From Pseudomonadota bacterium (lineage in GTDB: Bacteria; Pseudomonadota; Alphaproteobacteria; Sphingomonadales; Sphingomonadaceae): a stretch of 21,113 nt of DNA. The position numbers and the translations under genes were made by a program. The stretch spans positions 1 to 21,113 of the forward strand of contig CAUJJQ010000241.1 in NCBI GenBank assembly GCA_963205285.1, written 5' to 3'. A model generated the notes under the pieces. It did not search any database, was not told the DNA's origin, and saw nothing but the letters and a program-made list of their open reading frames with translations. Numbering within the stretch: position 1 is the first letter of the stretch; the number at the start of each line of letters is the position of its first letter. Positions 1-5,763 of this stretch are shown here, piece after piece.

Positions 1-481
1 AGAACACAAAGCGCGCGAGGCTGGGAAAGGCCAGCCGCGCACGACAGGTGCGCTGGACGACATAAAGGCTGGAAGCGATCAAAATATTGCCGCCAAAGGC
101 AAAGACGACGCCCGATGTATGGAGCGGACGCAAGCGACCAAAACTGGTATATTCAATGCCCAGGTTGAGCACCGGAAAGGCGAGCTGCAGCGCGATGAAC
201 AGTCCCGCCGCCAGCCCCGCGACGCCCCAGATGACCGTCGCCAGCACACCCCAGCGCACCGGATCATCATCATAAAGCGATGCATCGCTGGTCGGCAAAA
301 TCCCCTTGGCAATGCCGGCATAATCGGTGCGGGTCAGCGTCCATGCCATGGCCAGCGTCGCGGCAGCCGCAACAATCACCATATGGACGGCAAAACCCCA
401 ATCCGCCGCGTTCATCGCCGCCAATAACGCCACCATGGCGGCGACGATGAAGATACCTGCCCGGTTCAAAACCCCGTTCAT
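1..481 (-). CDS. ccoN: cbb3-type cytochrome c oxidase subunit I (partial, N-terminal 160 residues)
   Basis: This is the haem-copper catalytic subunit of the high-affinity cbb3 terminal oxidase, an inner-membrane proton pump used at low oxygen. The frame is open from ATG at 481 to the left edge, so only about 160 residues are present. Residues 114-132 carry the CcoN signature [19 protein letters not shown], in which His121 matches the low-spin haem b ligand, followed by [11 protein letters not shown] at 140-150. Hydrophobic helices are visible at about 8-24, 30-48 and 78-103. Residues 50-75 ([20 protein letters not shown]) form a polar loop that, with the first two helices, extends the N-terminus as in some alphaproteobacterial CcoN proteins. 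An SD (GAGGA at 491-495, minus strand) lies 9 nt from the ATG. A perfect FNR box lies upstream. The remaining cco genes presumably lie beyond the edge. Confidence 0.93.
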   Translation of the reverse strand, partial: MNGVLNRAGIFIVAAMVALLAAMNAADWGFAVHMVIVAAAATLAMAWTLTRTDYAGIAKGILPTSDASLYDDDPVRWGVLATVIWGVAGLAAGLFIALQLAFPVLNLGIEYTSFGRLRPLHTSGVVFAFGGNILIASSLYVVQRTCRARLAFPSLARFVF

Positions 482-565
482 GCCCGAATTTCCTCAGTAT
501 TTATTCCGAAACCTGCGCTTCGGATGCTATTACTCCGGCCCTGAAGCCCTTGCTGCACCGCAACA

Positions 566-579
566 TTGATCCAGATCAA
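566..579 (-). promoter_or_regulatory. FNR/FixK binding site upstream of ccoN
   Basis: The 14-mer TTGATCCAGATCAA matches the FNR/Anr/FixK consensus TTGAT-N4-ATCAA with no mismatch. It lies between the hemN stop and the ccoN start, centred about 91 bp upstream of the ccoN ATG, so it most likely activates ccoN when oxygen falls. The FNR-type regulator encoded at 2221-2919 has the E-x-x-S-R recognition residues for this sequence. I could not fix the start point: a TAATAG at 527-532 (minus strand) would place the box near -52, while class II spacing would need a -10 near 541. Confidence 0.88.
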
Positions 580-594
580 ATTTGATTTCCACCC

Positions 595-1920
595 CTATAC
601 CGCCTGACTAAATTGTCGGGCACTTGCACGCCGATGCCGGTCGAACAGCACCGCCATGCTGCGCGCATAGGGGGCGCTGTCGCGCGTGGGAGAGAGCATC
701 GCCCCGTCGAGCCGCGCGACGGCGCGTTCGACAAAGGCAGATAGACCATCCACCGAGGTCTGCCATCCGTCAAGCCGGGAAAGGTCGCTGGTGCGCAGGC
801 ACAAAATATCTTCGATAATTTTGGCGCGGATTGCGTCGTCCGCGTCGCGCCGCACCCCACGTGTGCTGGCCAATTGGCCGCCGGTCACGCGCATCCTATA
901 TCGTCCGGCGTTTTTTTCATTTTGTAGCAAAATGTCCGGAAATATGCTGACAGCGCTTGCCCCGACGCCGATCAGCACATCGGCGCTATCGTCGGTAAAG
1001 CCCTGAAAATTGCGGCGCAATTGGCCGTTCTGGGCCGCCTTGGCGAGCGGGTCATGCGGCAGCGCGAAATGGTCAAAACCGACCTCGATATAACCTGCGG
1101 CCTGCAAAAATGCGCTGCCCATTGCGGCCATTTCAAACCGCAATGCCGCATCGGGCAGGTCACTGGCATCAATCCGGCGTTGGCGGGCGAACATGTCGGG
1201 CACATGGGCATAGCCAAATAGCGCGATACGTTCGGGCCGCATATTGCACGCACCCTCCAGCGTTTCGATCAGATCAGCCGTCGTCTGCCCCGGCAGACCA
1301 TACATCAGGTCAAAATTGATCGATGGGATGGCCGCAGCGCGCAGCATCTCCACCCCATGTTCGATGGTGGCGCGCGGCTGCACCCGCCCGATACGTTCCT
1401 GCACATGGTCAGCCAGCGTCTGCACGCCAAAACTGACCTGCGCGACGCCAATGCTGCCCAGCATCCCGGCCCAATGGCTGGTAAATCCACGCGGGTCGAG
1501 TTCGACCGAAATATGCGGCAATATGCTGCCAAAGGCTGTGACGATACGGTCGAGCAGCCGCACAAAGGCGAGCGGGGTGATGGCGTTGGGACTGCCGCCG
1601 CCAAAGCTGATCCGCGCCAACTCGCGCGGCGCACCGCCAGCCGCGAGCCGCGCCGCCACCAATTCCAGTTCGGCATCGAGCGCAGTTAAATAGGCGTTGA
1701 GGCGGCTTGTCCGTCCCGCCGCCCCCGTATTGCAGCCGCAATACCAGCAGATTTTCTCACAATAGGGGATGTGGACATACAGCGATGCGGGCGATTGCAC
1801 CTTGGCCAGCGCGGCCACGCCATCGGCATCGCCAAAACCGTCCTGAAATTCGGCGGCGGTGGGGTAGCTGGTGTAACGCGGCACCGGCACCGCCAAAAGT
1901 TCAGGAAAATAGGGCCACAT
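595..1920 (-). CDS. hemN: oxygen-independent coproporphyrinogen III oxidase
   Basis: This cytoplasmic radical-SAM enzyme oxidatively decarboxylates coproporphyrinogen III to protoporphyrinogen IX without O2, supplying haem under micro-oxic or anaerobic conditions. The protein has 441 residues, close to the usual HemN length. It opens with the family motif PVPRYTSYPTA, and the 4Fe-4S ligands appear as C-x3-C-x2-C at about residues 54, 58 and 61 (CEKICWYCGCN). FGGGSPN and FDLMYGLPGQT follow, both typical of HemN. I chose ATG at 1920 because AAAGG (1929-1933, minus strand) has normal spacing to it; an in-frame GTG at 1926 sits too close. It lies between the FNR-type regulator gene and ccoN, and a degraded FNR box upstream fits oxygen control. 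Confidence 0.95.
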   Translation of the reverse strand: MWPYFPELLAVPVPRYTSYPTAAEFQDGFGDADGVAALAKVQSPASLYVHIPYCEKICWYCGCNTGAAGRTSRLNAYLTALDAELELVAARLAAGGAPRELARISFGGGSPNAITPLAFVRLLDRIVTAFGSILPHISVELDPRGFTSHWAGMLGSIGVAQVSFGVQTLADHVQERIGRVQPRATIEHGVEMLRAAAIPSINFDLMYGLPGQTTADLIETLEGACNMRPERIALFGYAHVPDMFARQRRIDASDLPDAALRFEMAAMGSAFLQAAGYIEVGFDHFALPHDPLAKAAQNGQLRRNFQGFTDDSADVLIGVGASAVSIFPDILLQNEKNAGRYRMRVTGGQLASTRGVRRDADDAIRAKIIEDILCLRTSDLSRLDGWQTSVDGLSAFVERAVARLDGAMLSPTRDSAPYARSMAVLFDRHRRASARQFSQAV

Positions 1921-1955
1921 GCCCACCTTTCTGGCGATGCACCCATTGCACGGCT

Positions 1956-1969
1956 TTGCGCTGGATCAA
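1956..1969 (-). promoter_or_regulatory. degenerate FNR-like box upstream of hemN
   Basis: On the minus strand the sequence is TTGATCCAGCGCAA: the first half-site is perfect and shares its CCAG spacer with the ccoN box at 566-579, while the second half reads CGCAA instead of ATCAA. It is centred about 42 bp upstream of the hemN ATG, which leaves little room for a leader, so the transcript may be nearly leaderless or start elsewhere. FNR control of hemN is common in proteobacteria. Binding here is an inference from the half-site and the context. Confidence 0.5.
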
Positions 1970-2032
1970 AAGTTGCGGCAAAATTGCGGCAGAAAAATGC
2001 CTTAAGGGAGGGGCAATAGGCGATGCGACTCT

Positions 2033-2065
2033 CCGTTCCTATCTCGACACGCTCGATACGAACGG
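2033..2065. repeat. imperfect inverted repeat in hemN/fnr gap, sphingomonad-type intergenic repeat
   Basis: CCGTTC (2033-2038) and GAACGG (2060-2065) form perfect outer arms, and TCGA...TCGA forms an imperfect inner stem. On the minus strand it reads CCGTTCGTATCGAGCGTGTC, followed by GAGATAGG. This resembles short intergenic repeats built on CGTTCGTGTCGAGC that I recall as common in sphingomonad genomes; the resemblance is from memory. A diverged copy, ATTCGTGTCGGGCATATC, begins at 2088 on the plus strand, in the opposite orientation. The element lies downstream of fnr and upstream of hemN, where it could fold in RNA. Confidence 0.45.
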
Positions 2066-2115
2066 GGGCGGAGTTCATCCTCAATCCATTCGTGTCGGGC
2101 ATATCGGGATTTCGA

Positions 2116-2133
2116 GCATGATGGACATCATGC
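2116..2133. promoter_or_regulatory. perfect 8-bp inverted repeat, possible operator
   Basis: GCATGATG and CATCATGC form perfect arms around a GA spacer. It lies about 200 bp upstream of hemN and about 90 bp downstream of the fnr stop. A perfect 18-bp palindrome of this kind in non-coding DNA could be a dimeric regulator site or a short RNA hairpin. No family consensus that I know matches it. Confidence 0.35.
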
Positions 2134-2157
2134 GGCCCGGAAATCTCGGCAGAAGGT

Positions 2158-2185
2158 AAAATCGGGACACGGCGTCAACACGCCG
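2158..2185 (-). terminator. weak candidate terminator after fnr
   Basis: A perfect 6-bp stem, CGGCGT and ACGCCG with a 4-nt loop (2170-2185), lies 35 bp beyond the fnr stop. On the minus strand only a TTTT (2158-2161) follows, after an 8-nt gap. The short stem and displaced T-run make this a poor intrinsic terminator, so read-through into hemN is possible. Confidence 0.25.
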
Positions 2186-2220
2186 CCCCACGGAGGAGCG
2201 GCATACCGTATCCCAACCTG

Positions 2221-2919
2221 TCAGCCGGCGCGATGGCGCAACACATCGCGCTGCAAAATCGTCACTTCCCGCCGCGATGGCAAGTCGATCACCCCATCAT
2301 TTTTAAGCTTGGTGAGCAGGCGGCTGACCGTTTCGATGGTGAGGCCCAAAATGTCGGCAATCTGCTGACGGCCAAAGGGCAGCGTATATCGGTCAAGCGG
2401 CCCCGTATCGGGCGTGCAGCCATTTTGCACCAGCCGTTCGGACATTTCGAGCAGGAAGCTCGCCATTTTTTCCATCGCCGATTTACGACCTAATAGCAGC
2501 ATCCAGTGGCGCGCCCGGTCGAGTTCGGTCAGCGTGCGTTGCAATAATTTATGTTCGAGCGCCGGATGCTCGCGGGCAAAGGCGTCAAAATCCCCCCGCG
2601 CAAAGACGCAAACGCGCGCTTCGGTCAGCGCGGTCACCGTTTGCTGCGCGCGCGCGCCAAATGGCCGGCCGATGAAATCAGCGGGATAGACGATACCGAC
2701 GATTTGTTCGCGGCCATCCTCTGTCCCGGTGGATAATTTGAGCACGCCGTCGAGTACGTTGGCGACGAGCGCTGAATCCTCCCCCTCCCACATCAGGGTT
2801 TGCCCCGCGCTGATCGTGCGGGTGCGTCCGATGCGGTTGAGCGCTACCAGTTCGTCGGTATCGAGCACCGAACAAATGGCGCGGTTGCGCACAACACAAG
2901 TGTCACAGGCGATGCTCAT
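2221..2919 (-). CDS. FNR-type oxygen-sensing transcriptional regulator (Crp/Fnr family)
   Basis: This is a 232-residue Crp/Fnr regulator of the oxygen-labile iron-sulfur type. Cysteines at 5, 8 and 16 (CDTC...AIC) plus Cys104 (ARVCVF) give the four ligands expected for an FNR 4Fe-4S cluster. A cyclic-nucleotide-binding-like beta barrel covers about residues 25-115, a dimer helix about 118-150, and a winged helix the C-terminus. The recognition helix LTIETVSRLLTKLKNDGVI carries the E-x-x-S-R signature that reads TTGAT half-sites. The matching sites at 566-579 and 1956-1969 make ccoN and hemN its likely targets. It starts 19 bp after the pyrD stop, so the two may be co-transcribed. It could be called fnrL, fixK or anr; the cysteines favour the FNR type over FixK. 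Confidence 0.93.
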   Translation of the reverse strand: MSIACDTCVVRNRAICSVLDTDELVALNRIGRTRTISAGQTLMWEGEDSALVANVLDGVLKLSTGTEDGREQIVGIVYPADFIGRPFGARAQQTVTALTEARVCVFARGDFDAFAREHPALEHKLLQRTLTELDRARHWMLLLGRKSAMEKMASFLLEMSERLVQNGCTPDTGPLDRYTLPFGRQQIADILGLTIETVSRLLTKLKNDGVIDLPSRREVTILQRDVLRHRAG

Positions 2920-2938
2920 GCAATTTGCTCAAGCATGT

Positions 2939-4021
2939 TCAGCCGCGCTGGGCAAGCGCCGAACGGGCCGGTGGGGCGATTTTGCTGCCCAATAACGCCT
3001 TTAAACTGCTGATTTCGCTGGCGCGCAGCATGTGTGTCAGATCGGCGATGATTTTTGCTGCCAGCCACGGCCCTTCATAAACCATGGCGCTATATAGTTG
3101 CACCAGCGATGCACCCGCCGCTATCCGCCGCCAGACATGGTCGGCGCTCGAAATGCCGCCCGCCGCGATCAGCGCGATTTGCCCGTCGCTCGCGGCAATA
3201 AAGTCCAGCAGCCGCGCAAAAGCCAGCCCCTCCAGCGGCGCACCCGACAGGCCACCCGCTTCCCCGCCATGGGCAGAGGTCAGTTGTGGGCGCGAAACCG
3301 TCGTATTGCCGATGATGATGGCGTCCAGCCGGTGGGTGATGGCGGCGGCGACCACCCCGTCGATCTGTGCTCTATCGAGGTCGGGCGCGACTTTGAGGAA
3401 AATGGGGGTTTGAGTACCGCTGTCTGCCCGCGCTGCGGCCACCGCGCCGAGCAAATCGTCGAGCGCCGCGCCATCCTGCAACGCGCGCAGCCCCGGCGTA
3501 TTGGGGGAGGAGATGTTGATGGTCAGCCAGTCGGCCATTGCCGCAAAGCGCGCAACGCCCGTGACATAATCGGCGATACGGTCGCCTGCATCCTTATTCG
3601 CGCCGATGTTGATGCCAAAGGGGATGCGGCGCGCGCGCGCAAACTGGGCGGCAATGCGCGGCGCAGCGGCGGCGTGACCGCCATTGTTGAACCCCATGCG
3701 GTTGATGACCGCGCGATCGCCCGTCAGGCGAAATAGGCGCGGGCGCGGGTTGCCCGATTGCGGCAAAGGGGTGAGCGTCCCCGCCTCTGCCCCCGCAAAG
3801 CCAAAACGCGCCATCGCGTGCAGCGCGCGGGCATCTTTGTCAAAACCGGCGGCGAGGCAGACGGGGTGGGCAAAATCCATCCCCGCGAGTGACATGGCGA
3901 GCGCCGGATCGGTGCGTGATGGCGCGTCCAATGGCAGCAGGGACAGCGCATCGATCGTCCGCTTATGGGCAAATTCAGCGTCCATCGCGTGCATCAGTCG
4001 GACAAAATGTCGTCCAAACAT
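2939..4021 (-). CDS. pyrD: dihydroorotate dehydrogenase (quinone), class 2
   Basis: This FMN enzyme oxidises dihydroorotate to orotate in pyrimidine synthesis and passes electrons to membrane quinone. The 360-residue length is usual for class 2. An N-terminal amphipathic segment (about 1-30, MDAEFAHKRTIDAL) matches the membrane-binding, quinone-access helices of this class. The motifs AAGFDKDA (57-64), NRMGFNNGG (107-115) and TINISSPNTPGLR (167-179, with the catalytic serine region) are all present, and the barrel ends with the phosphate-binding LIAAGGISS. The ATG at 4021 has no clear SD, but no better in-frame start exists. The gene is followed after 19 bp by the fnr-type gene; no functional link is obvious. 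Confidence 0.95.
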   Translation of the reverse strand: MFGRHFVRLMHAMDAEFAHKRTIDALSLLPLDAPSRTDPALAMSLAGMDFAHPVCLAAGFDKDARALHAMARFGFAGAEAGTLTPLPQSGNPRPRLFRLTGDRAVINRMGFNNGGHAAAAPRIAAQFARARRIPFGINIGANKDAGDRIADYVTGVARFAAMADWLTINISSPNTPGLRALQDGAALDDLLGAVAAARADSGTQTPIFLKVAPDLDRAQIDGVVAAAITHRLDAIIIGNTTVSRPQLTSAHGGEAGGLSGAPLEGLAFARLLDFIAASDGQIALIAAGGISSADHVWRRIAAGASLVQLYSAMVYEGPWLAAKIIADLTHMLRASEISSLKALLGSKIAPPARSALAQRG

Positions 4022-4106
4022 GTCGTCAATTTTCCGATCTATGTTGCATAATTACCCGAAATTGCCCCTAGCATGTCGTTTCTGTCCAATACAGCGCCGC
4101 CGAATA

Positions 4107-4175
4107 ATGGCATCTGACCCCTGCGACCCGAAGGGCTCCGAGTCTTTTTGGCAAAGAGTCCTTTACCGACTTTAG
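4107..4175 (+). CDS. possible 22-residue small ORF before terminator
   Basis: ATG at 4107 opens a 22-codon frame ending in TAG at 4175, with the peptide tail ESFWQRVLYRL. The last base of the stop codon is the first base of the terminator stem. No SD is visible before the ATG. An in-frame ATG at 4041 would give 44 residues, also without SD. The tail is aromatic and basic, but no family is recognised. The abutment of stop codon and terminator is suggestive of a leader peptide or a dual-function RNA. Chance is quite possible at this length. Confidence 0.2.
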   Translation: MASDPCDPKGSESFWQRVLYRL

Positions 4176-4208
4176 GACCGACTGGCAGTGCTGGTCGGTC
4201 CTTTTTTT
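4175..4208 (+). terminator. strong rho-independent terminator
   Basis: GGACCGAC (4175-4182) pairs perfectly with GTCGGTCC (4194-4201) around an 11-nt loop, and seven T residues follow directly (4202-4208). On the minus strand no T-run follows the hairpin, so it works for plus-strand transcription only. Confidence 0.9.
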
Positions 4209-4367
4209 GCTTTTCGACCAACCGCATCATTATCAAGATATTTTTGTGCGCCACGTCACTGCACGGCGTTGCATTTACCACAAAAGAAGGCTTAGTTTTG
4301 TTTGTAGCTGTGCACAGACGCGGCAATTGGTTCAAATAGAACAGAAAGTCGGTCGGTCGGGGGAGCA
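4209..4367 (+). other. AT-rich upstream region of the AraC-family gene
   Basis: No gene is supported here. The stretch is visibly richer in A and T than its surroundings, as expected for a promoter region. The best guess for a promoter is TTGCAT (4269-4274) followed by a poor -10 near 4292-4298. Just before the start codon lies the tandem GGTCGGTCGGTCGGGGGAG, whose GGGGGAG end serves as SD only 2 nt from the ATG. No operator is recognised. Confidence 0.35.
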
Positions 4368-5225
4368 ATGACGGCACCTATTTCGATGGAATATGCAGCG
4401 CCGCCTGCCGAAATGCAGCGGTGGATCAGTTCGCTTTATCGCCTGCACCAGGAAAGCGCGACCTTTGAGGAGGTGGAGCGCGCCGACCGCCCGCAATTGC
4501 GCGTCATGCTGCGCGGCGGCGGCGAATATCGCTTTGCCAACGGCCATGTTGACCCTGCCCGTCCGGTAACCCTGATCGGCCCGACCAGCGGTGCGATTAC
4601 CGATACCGGCTTTGGGCCGATGTATGTCGTCGGCGCAGGGCTACACCCCACCGCCTGGACCGCGTTGACCGGGCTCGATGCCGAACAAAGCCTCGACCGC
4701 GCCTTCGACGGACGCAAAATTTTCGGCGACGCGGCGCAAATATTGTTCGACGCCATCGACGCTGAAAGCGAAACAGCACCGATATTCAAGCTATTGTGCG
4801 ATTTTGTCGCTGCACAAACTGCGGCGCGCGGTGAAGCTATGCCGCATGATTTCATCGCCACCATGGATGCATGGCTCGCCGAAAATGATGATGCCGAAGT
4901 GACCGATCTGGTGGCGCGCACTGGCCTGTCGCCGCGCCAGGTTGAACGGCTTTCCAAGCGATTTTACGGTCTGCCGCCCAAAAGTCTGCTGCGCAAATAT
5001 CGCGCGCTCCATGCTGCTGCCGCCTTGGCGCGCGGCGAAGATATTGCCGCCAATGGCATGGCCGACCAATTTTACGACCAATCGCACCTGATCCGCGAAT
5101 TGAAACGCTTTGCCGGGCTGACCCCCGAACAGATTAAGGCGCGCCAGTCCGAATTGCTGATTGCCATTTCCGAAGGGCGCAAATCGCTCACCGGGCAGGT
5201 TGACGCGCTGGTTTCCAACGCGTGA
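4368..5225 (+). CDS. AraC-family transcriptional regulator
   Basis: This 285-residue protein has an N-terminal ligand-binding or dimer region (about 1-140) with no family I can name, and a C-terminal AraC/XylS double helix-turn-helix at about 150-265. Diagnostic pieces are the first helix pair VTDLVARTGLSPRQVERLSKRFYGLPPKSLLRKYR and the second, including ADQFYDQSHLIRELKRFAGLTPEQIKARQ, which closely follow the AraC pattern (A-x-x-x-G-[FY]-x-[DS]-x-S-x-[FL]-x-R-x-F). A short Ser/Lys-rich tail follows. The ATG at 4368 follows GGGGGAG closely; an ATG at 4386 is possible. It stands alone, upstream of the suf operon and with its own likely promoter. Its ligand and targets are unknown; nothing here ties it to Fe-S assembly. 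Confidence 0.88.
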   Translation: MTAPISMEYAAPPAEMQRWISSLYRLHQESATFEEVERADRPQLRVMLRGGGEYRFANGHVDPARPVTLIGPTSGAITDTGFGPMYVVGAGLHPTAWTALTGLDAEQSLDRAFDGRKIFGDAAQILFDAIDAESETAPIFKLLCDFVAAQTAARGEAMPHDFIATMDAWLAENDDAEVTDLVARTGLSPRQVERLSKRFYGLPPKSLLRKYRALHAAAALARGEDIAANGMADQFYDQSHLIRELKRFAGLTPEQIKARQSELLIAISEGRKSLTGQVDALVSNA

Positions 5226-5248
5226 TGGGCGACGGCCGCGCTAGGCTC

Positions 5249-5277
5249 TTGCGCGGTGCAGCATAAAGGCTTAATAA
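5249..5277 (+). promoter_or_regulatory. probable sigma-70-type promoter of the suf operon
   Basis: TTGCGC (5249-5254) and TAATAA (5272-5277) are separated by exactly 17 nt and lie 60 bp upstream of the first suf gene start. Transcription would begin near 5284. The -35 lies in the right arm of a 6-bp hairpin (CCGCGC 5236-5241, GCGCGG 5251-5256), and the -10 abuts the inverted repeat at 5277-5301. Confidence 0.6.
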
Positions 5278-5301
5278 TAAAGGACTGATTAGGTCTTTTA
5301 T
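5277..5301 (+). promoter_or_regulatory. IscR-like inverted-repeat operator for the suf regulator
   Basis: ATAAAGGACT (5277-5286) and GGTCTTTTAT (5292-5301) are inverted half-sites agreeing at 8 of 10 positions around a 5-nt GATTA spacer. Total length is 25 bp, with ATA and TAT ends and a GACT-GATT core, like the E. coli IscR type 1 site as I recall it, though the positions between ends and core differ. It overlaps the last base of the -10 and the predicted start point, where binding would block transcription. The Rrf2-type regulator encoded 36 bp downstream is the natural candidate, giving autoregulation of the operon. Confidence 0.55.
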
Positions 5302-5337
5302 TGGCCGAATCGCCCCCGATTGAGCGGAAATTGCGCC

Positions 5338-5763
5338 ATGCGCCTGTCCAATTTGGCCGATTATGCCATCGTTTTGATGGGGGCGGCAGCGCGCCAGTGC
5401 GGCGGCACGCGGCTGACCGCCGCACGATTGGCCGAAGCCGCGCATGTCCCCGAAGCAACCGCGCATAAATTGGTGCAACGGCTGGTGCGGTCGGGGCTGC
5501 TGCGCGCCGTACGCGGGCCGGGCGGCGGGATTAAGCTGGCACGCCCAGCCGCTGCCATCAGCCTGGCCGACATAATCGAAGCAATAGAGGGACCGATCGC
5601 CATGACCAATTGCATCGATGATGGCGCCTGCGCCTGCGGCATCAAGAGCAATTGTGCGGTGCGTCCGCATTGGCAGGCGGTGAACGGCGCGGTGCGCGGC
5701 GCGCTGGCGGCGGTGACGCTCGCCAATATGAGCGGCCATGCGCCGATGGAGCGGGTTGGATGA
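5338..5763 (+). CDS. sufR: Rrf2-family SUF operon regulator (IscR/SufR-like)
   Basis: This 141-residue Rrf2 winged-helix regulator heads the operon and is most like the TIGR02944 type that accompanies SUF systems. The family opening [14 protein letters not shown] starts at ATG 5338; an in-frame TTG at 5320 would add six residues that do not resemble the family. The helix-turn-helix lies at about 25-57 and a glycine wing ([10 protein letters not shown]) at 59-68. Cysteines at 92, 98 and 106 give the C-x5-C-x7-C spacing for an Fe-S cluster ligand set; Cys100 is an extra one. It probably senses cluster or iron status and represses through the repeat at 5277-5301. Its stop overlaps the sufB start by 4 nt. 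The symbol is by context; it is unrelated to cyanobacterial SufR. Confidence 0.9.
   Translation: MRLSNLADYAIVLMGAAARQCGGTRLTAARLAEAAHVPEATAHKLVQRLVRSGLLRAVRGPGGGIKLARPAAAISLADIIEAIEGPIAMTNCIDDGACACGIKSNCAVRPHWQAVNGAVRGALAAVTLANMSGHAPMERVG

Larger units (their letters stand above)
4041..4208 (+). ncRNA. candidate small RNA ending at an orphan terminator
   Basis: No plus-strand gene precedes the strong terminator at 4175-4208, since pyrD runs the other way, so some transcript must start in 4022-4174. An upstream hairpin pairs GAGTCTTT (4140-4147) with AAAGAGTC (4153-4160) with one mismatch. GTCC (4158-4161) could alternatively pair with GGAC (4175-4178), which would break the terminator stem. 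A 22-codon ORF (4107-4175) lies inside. The 5' end given is arbitrary, as I found no convincing promoter. The sequence does not look like 6S, SRP or tmRNA. It may be an sRNA, a leader for the AraC-family gene 160 bp downstream, or both. Confidence 0.35.

Noticed and set aside
4039..4377. 112-codon minus-strand ORF between pyrD and the AraC-family gene
   Set aside because: It has no SD, crosses a strong terminator hairpin and an AT-rich promoter-like stretch, overlaps the AraC-family start, and its protein shows no domain-like pattern.
5236..5256. 6-bp hairpin CCGCGC/GCGCGG as a terminator for the AraC-family gene
   Set aside because: No T-run follows, and the right arm overlaps the likely suf -35 element. 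It may be incidental.
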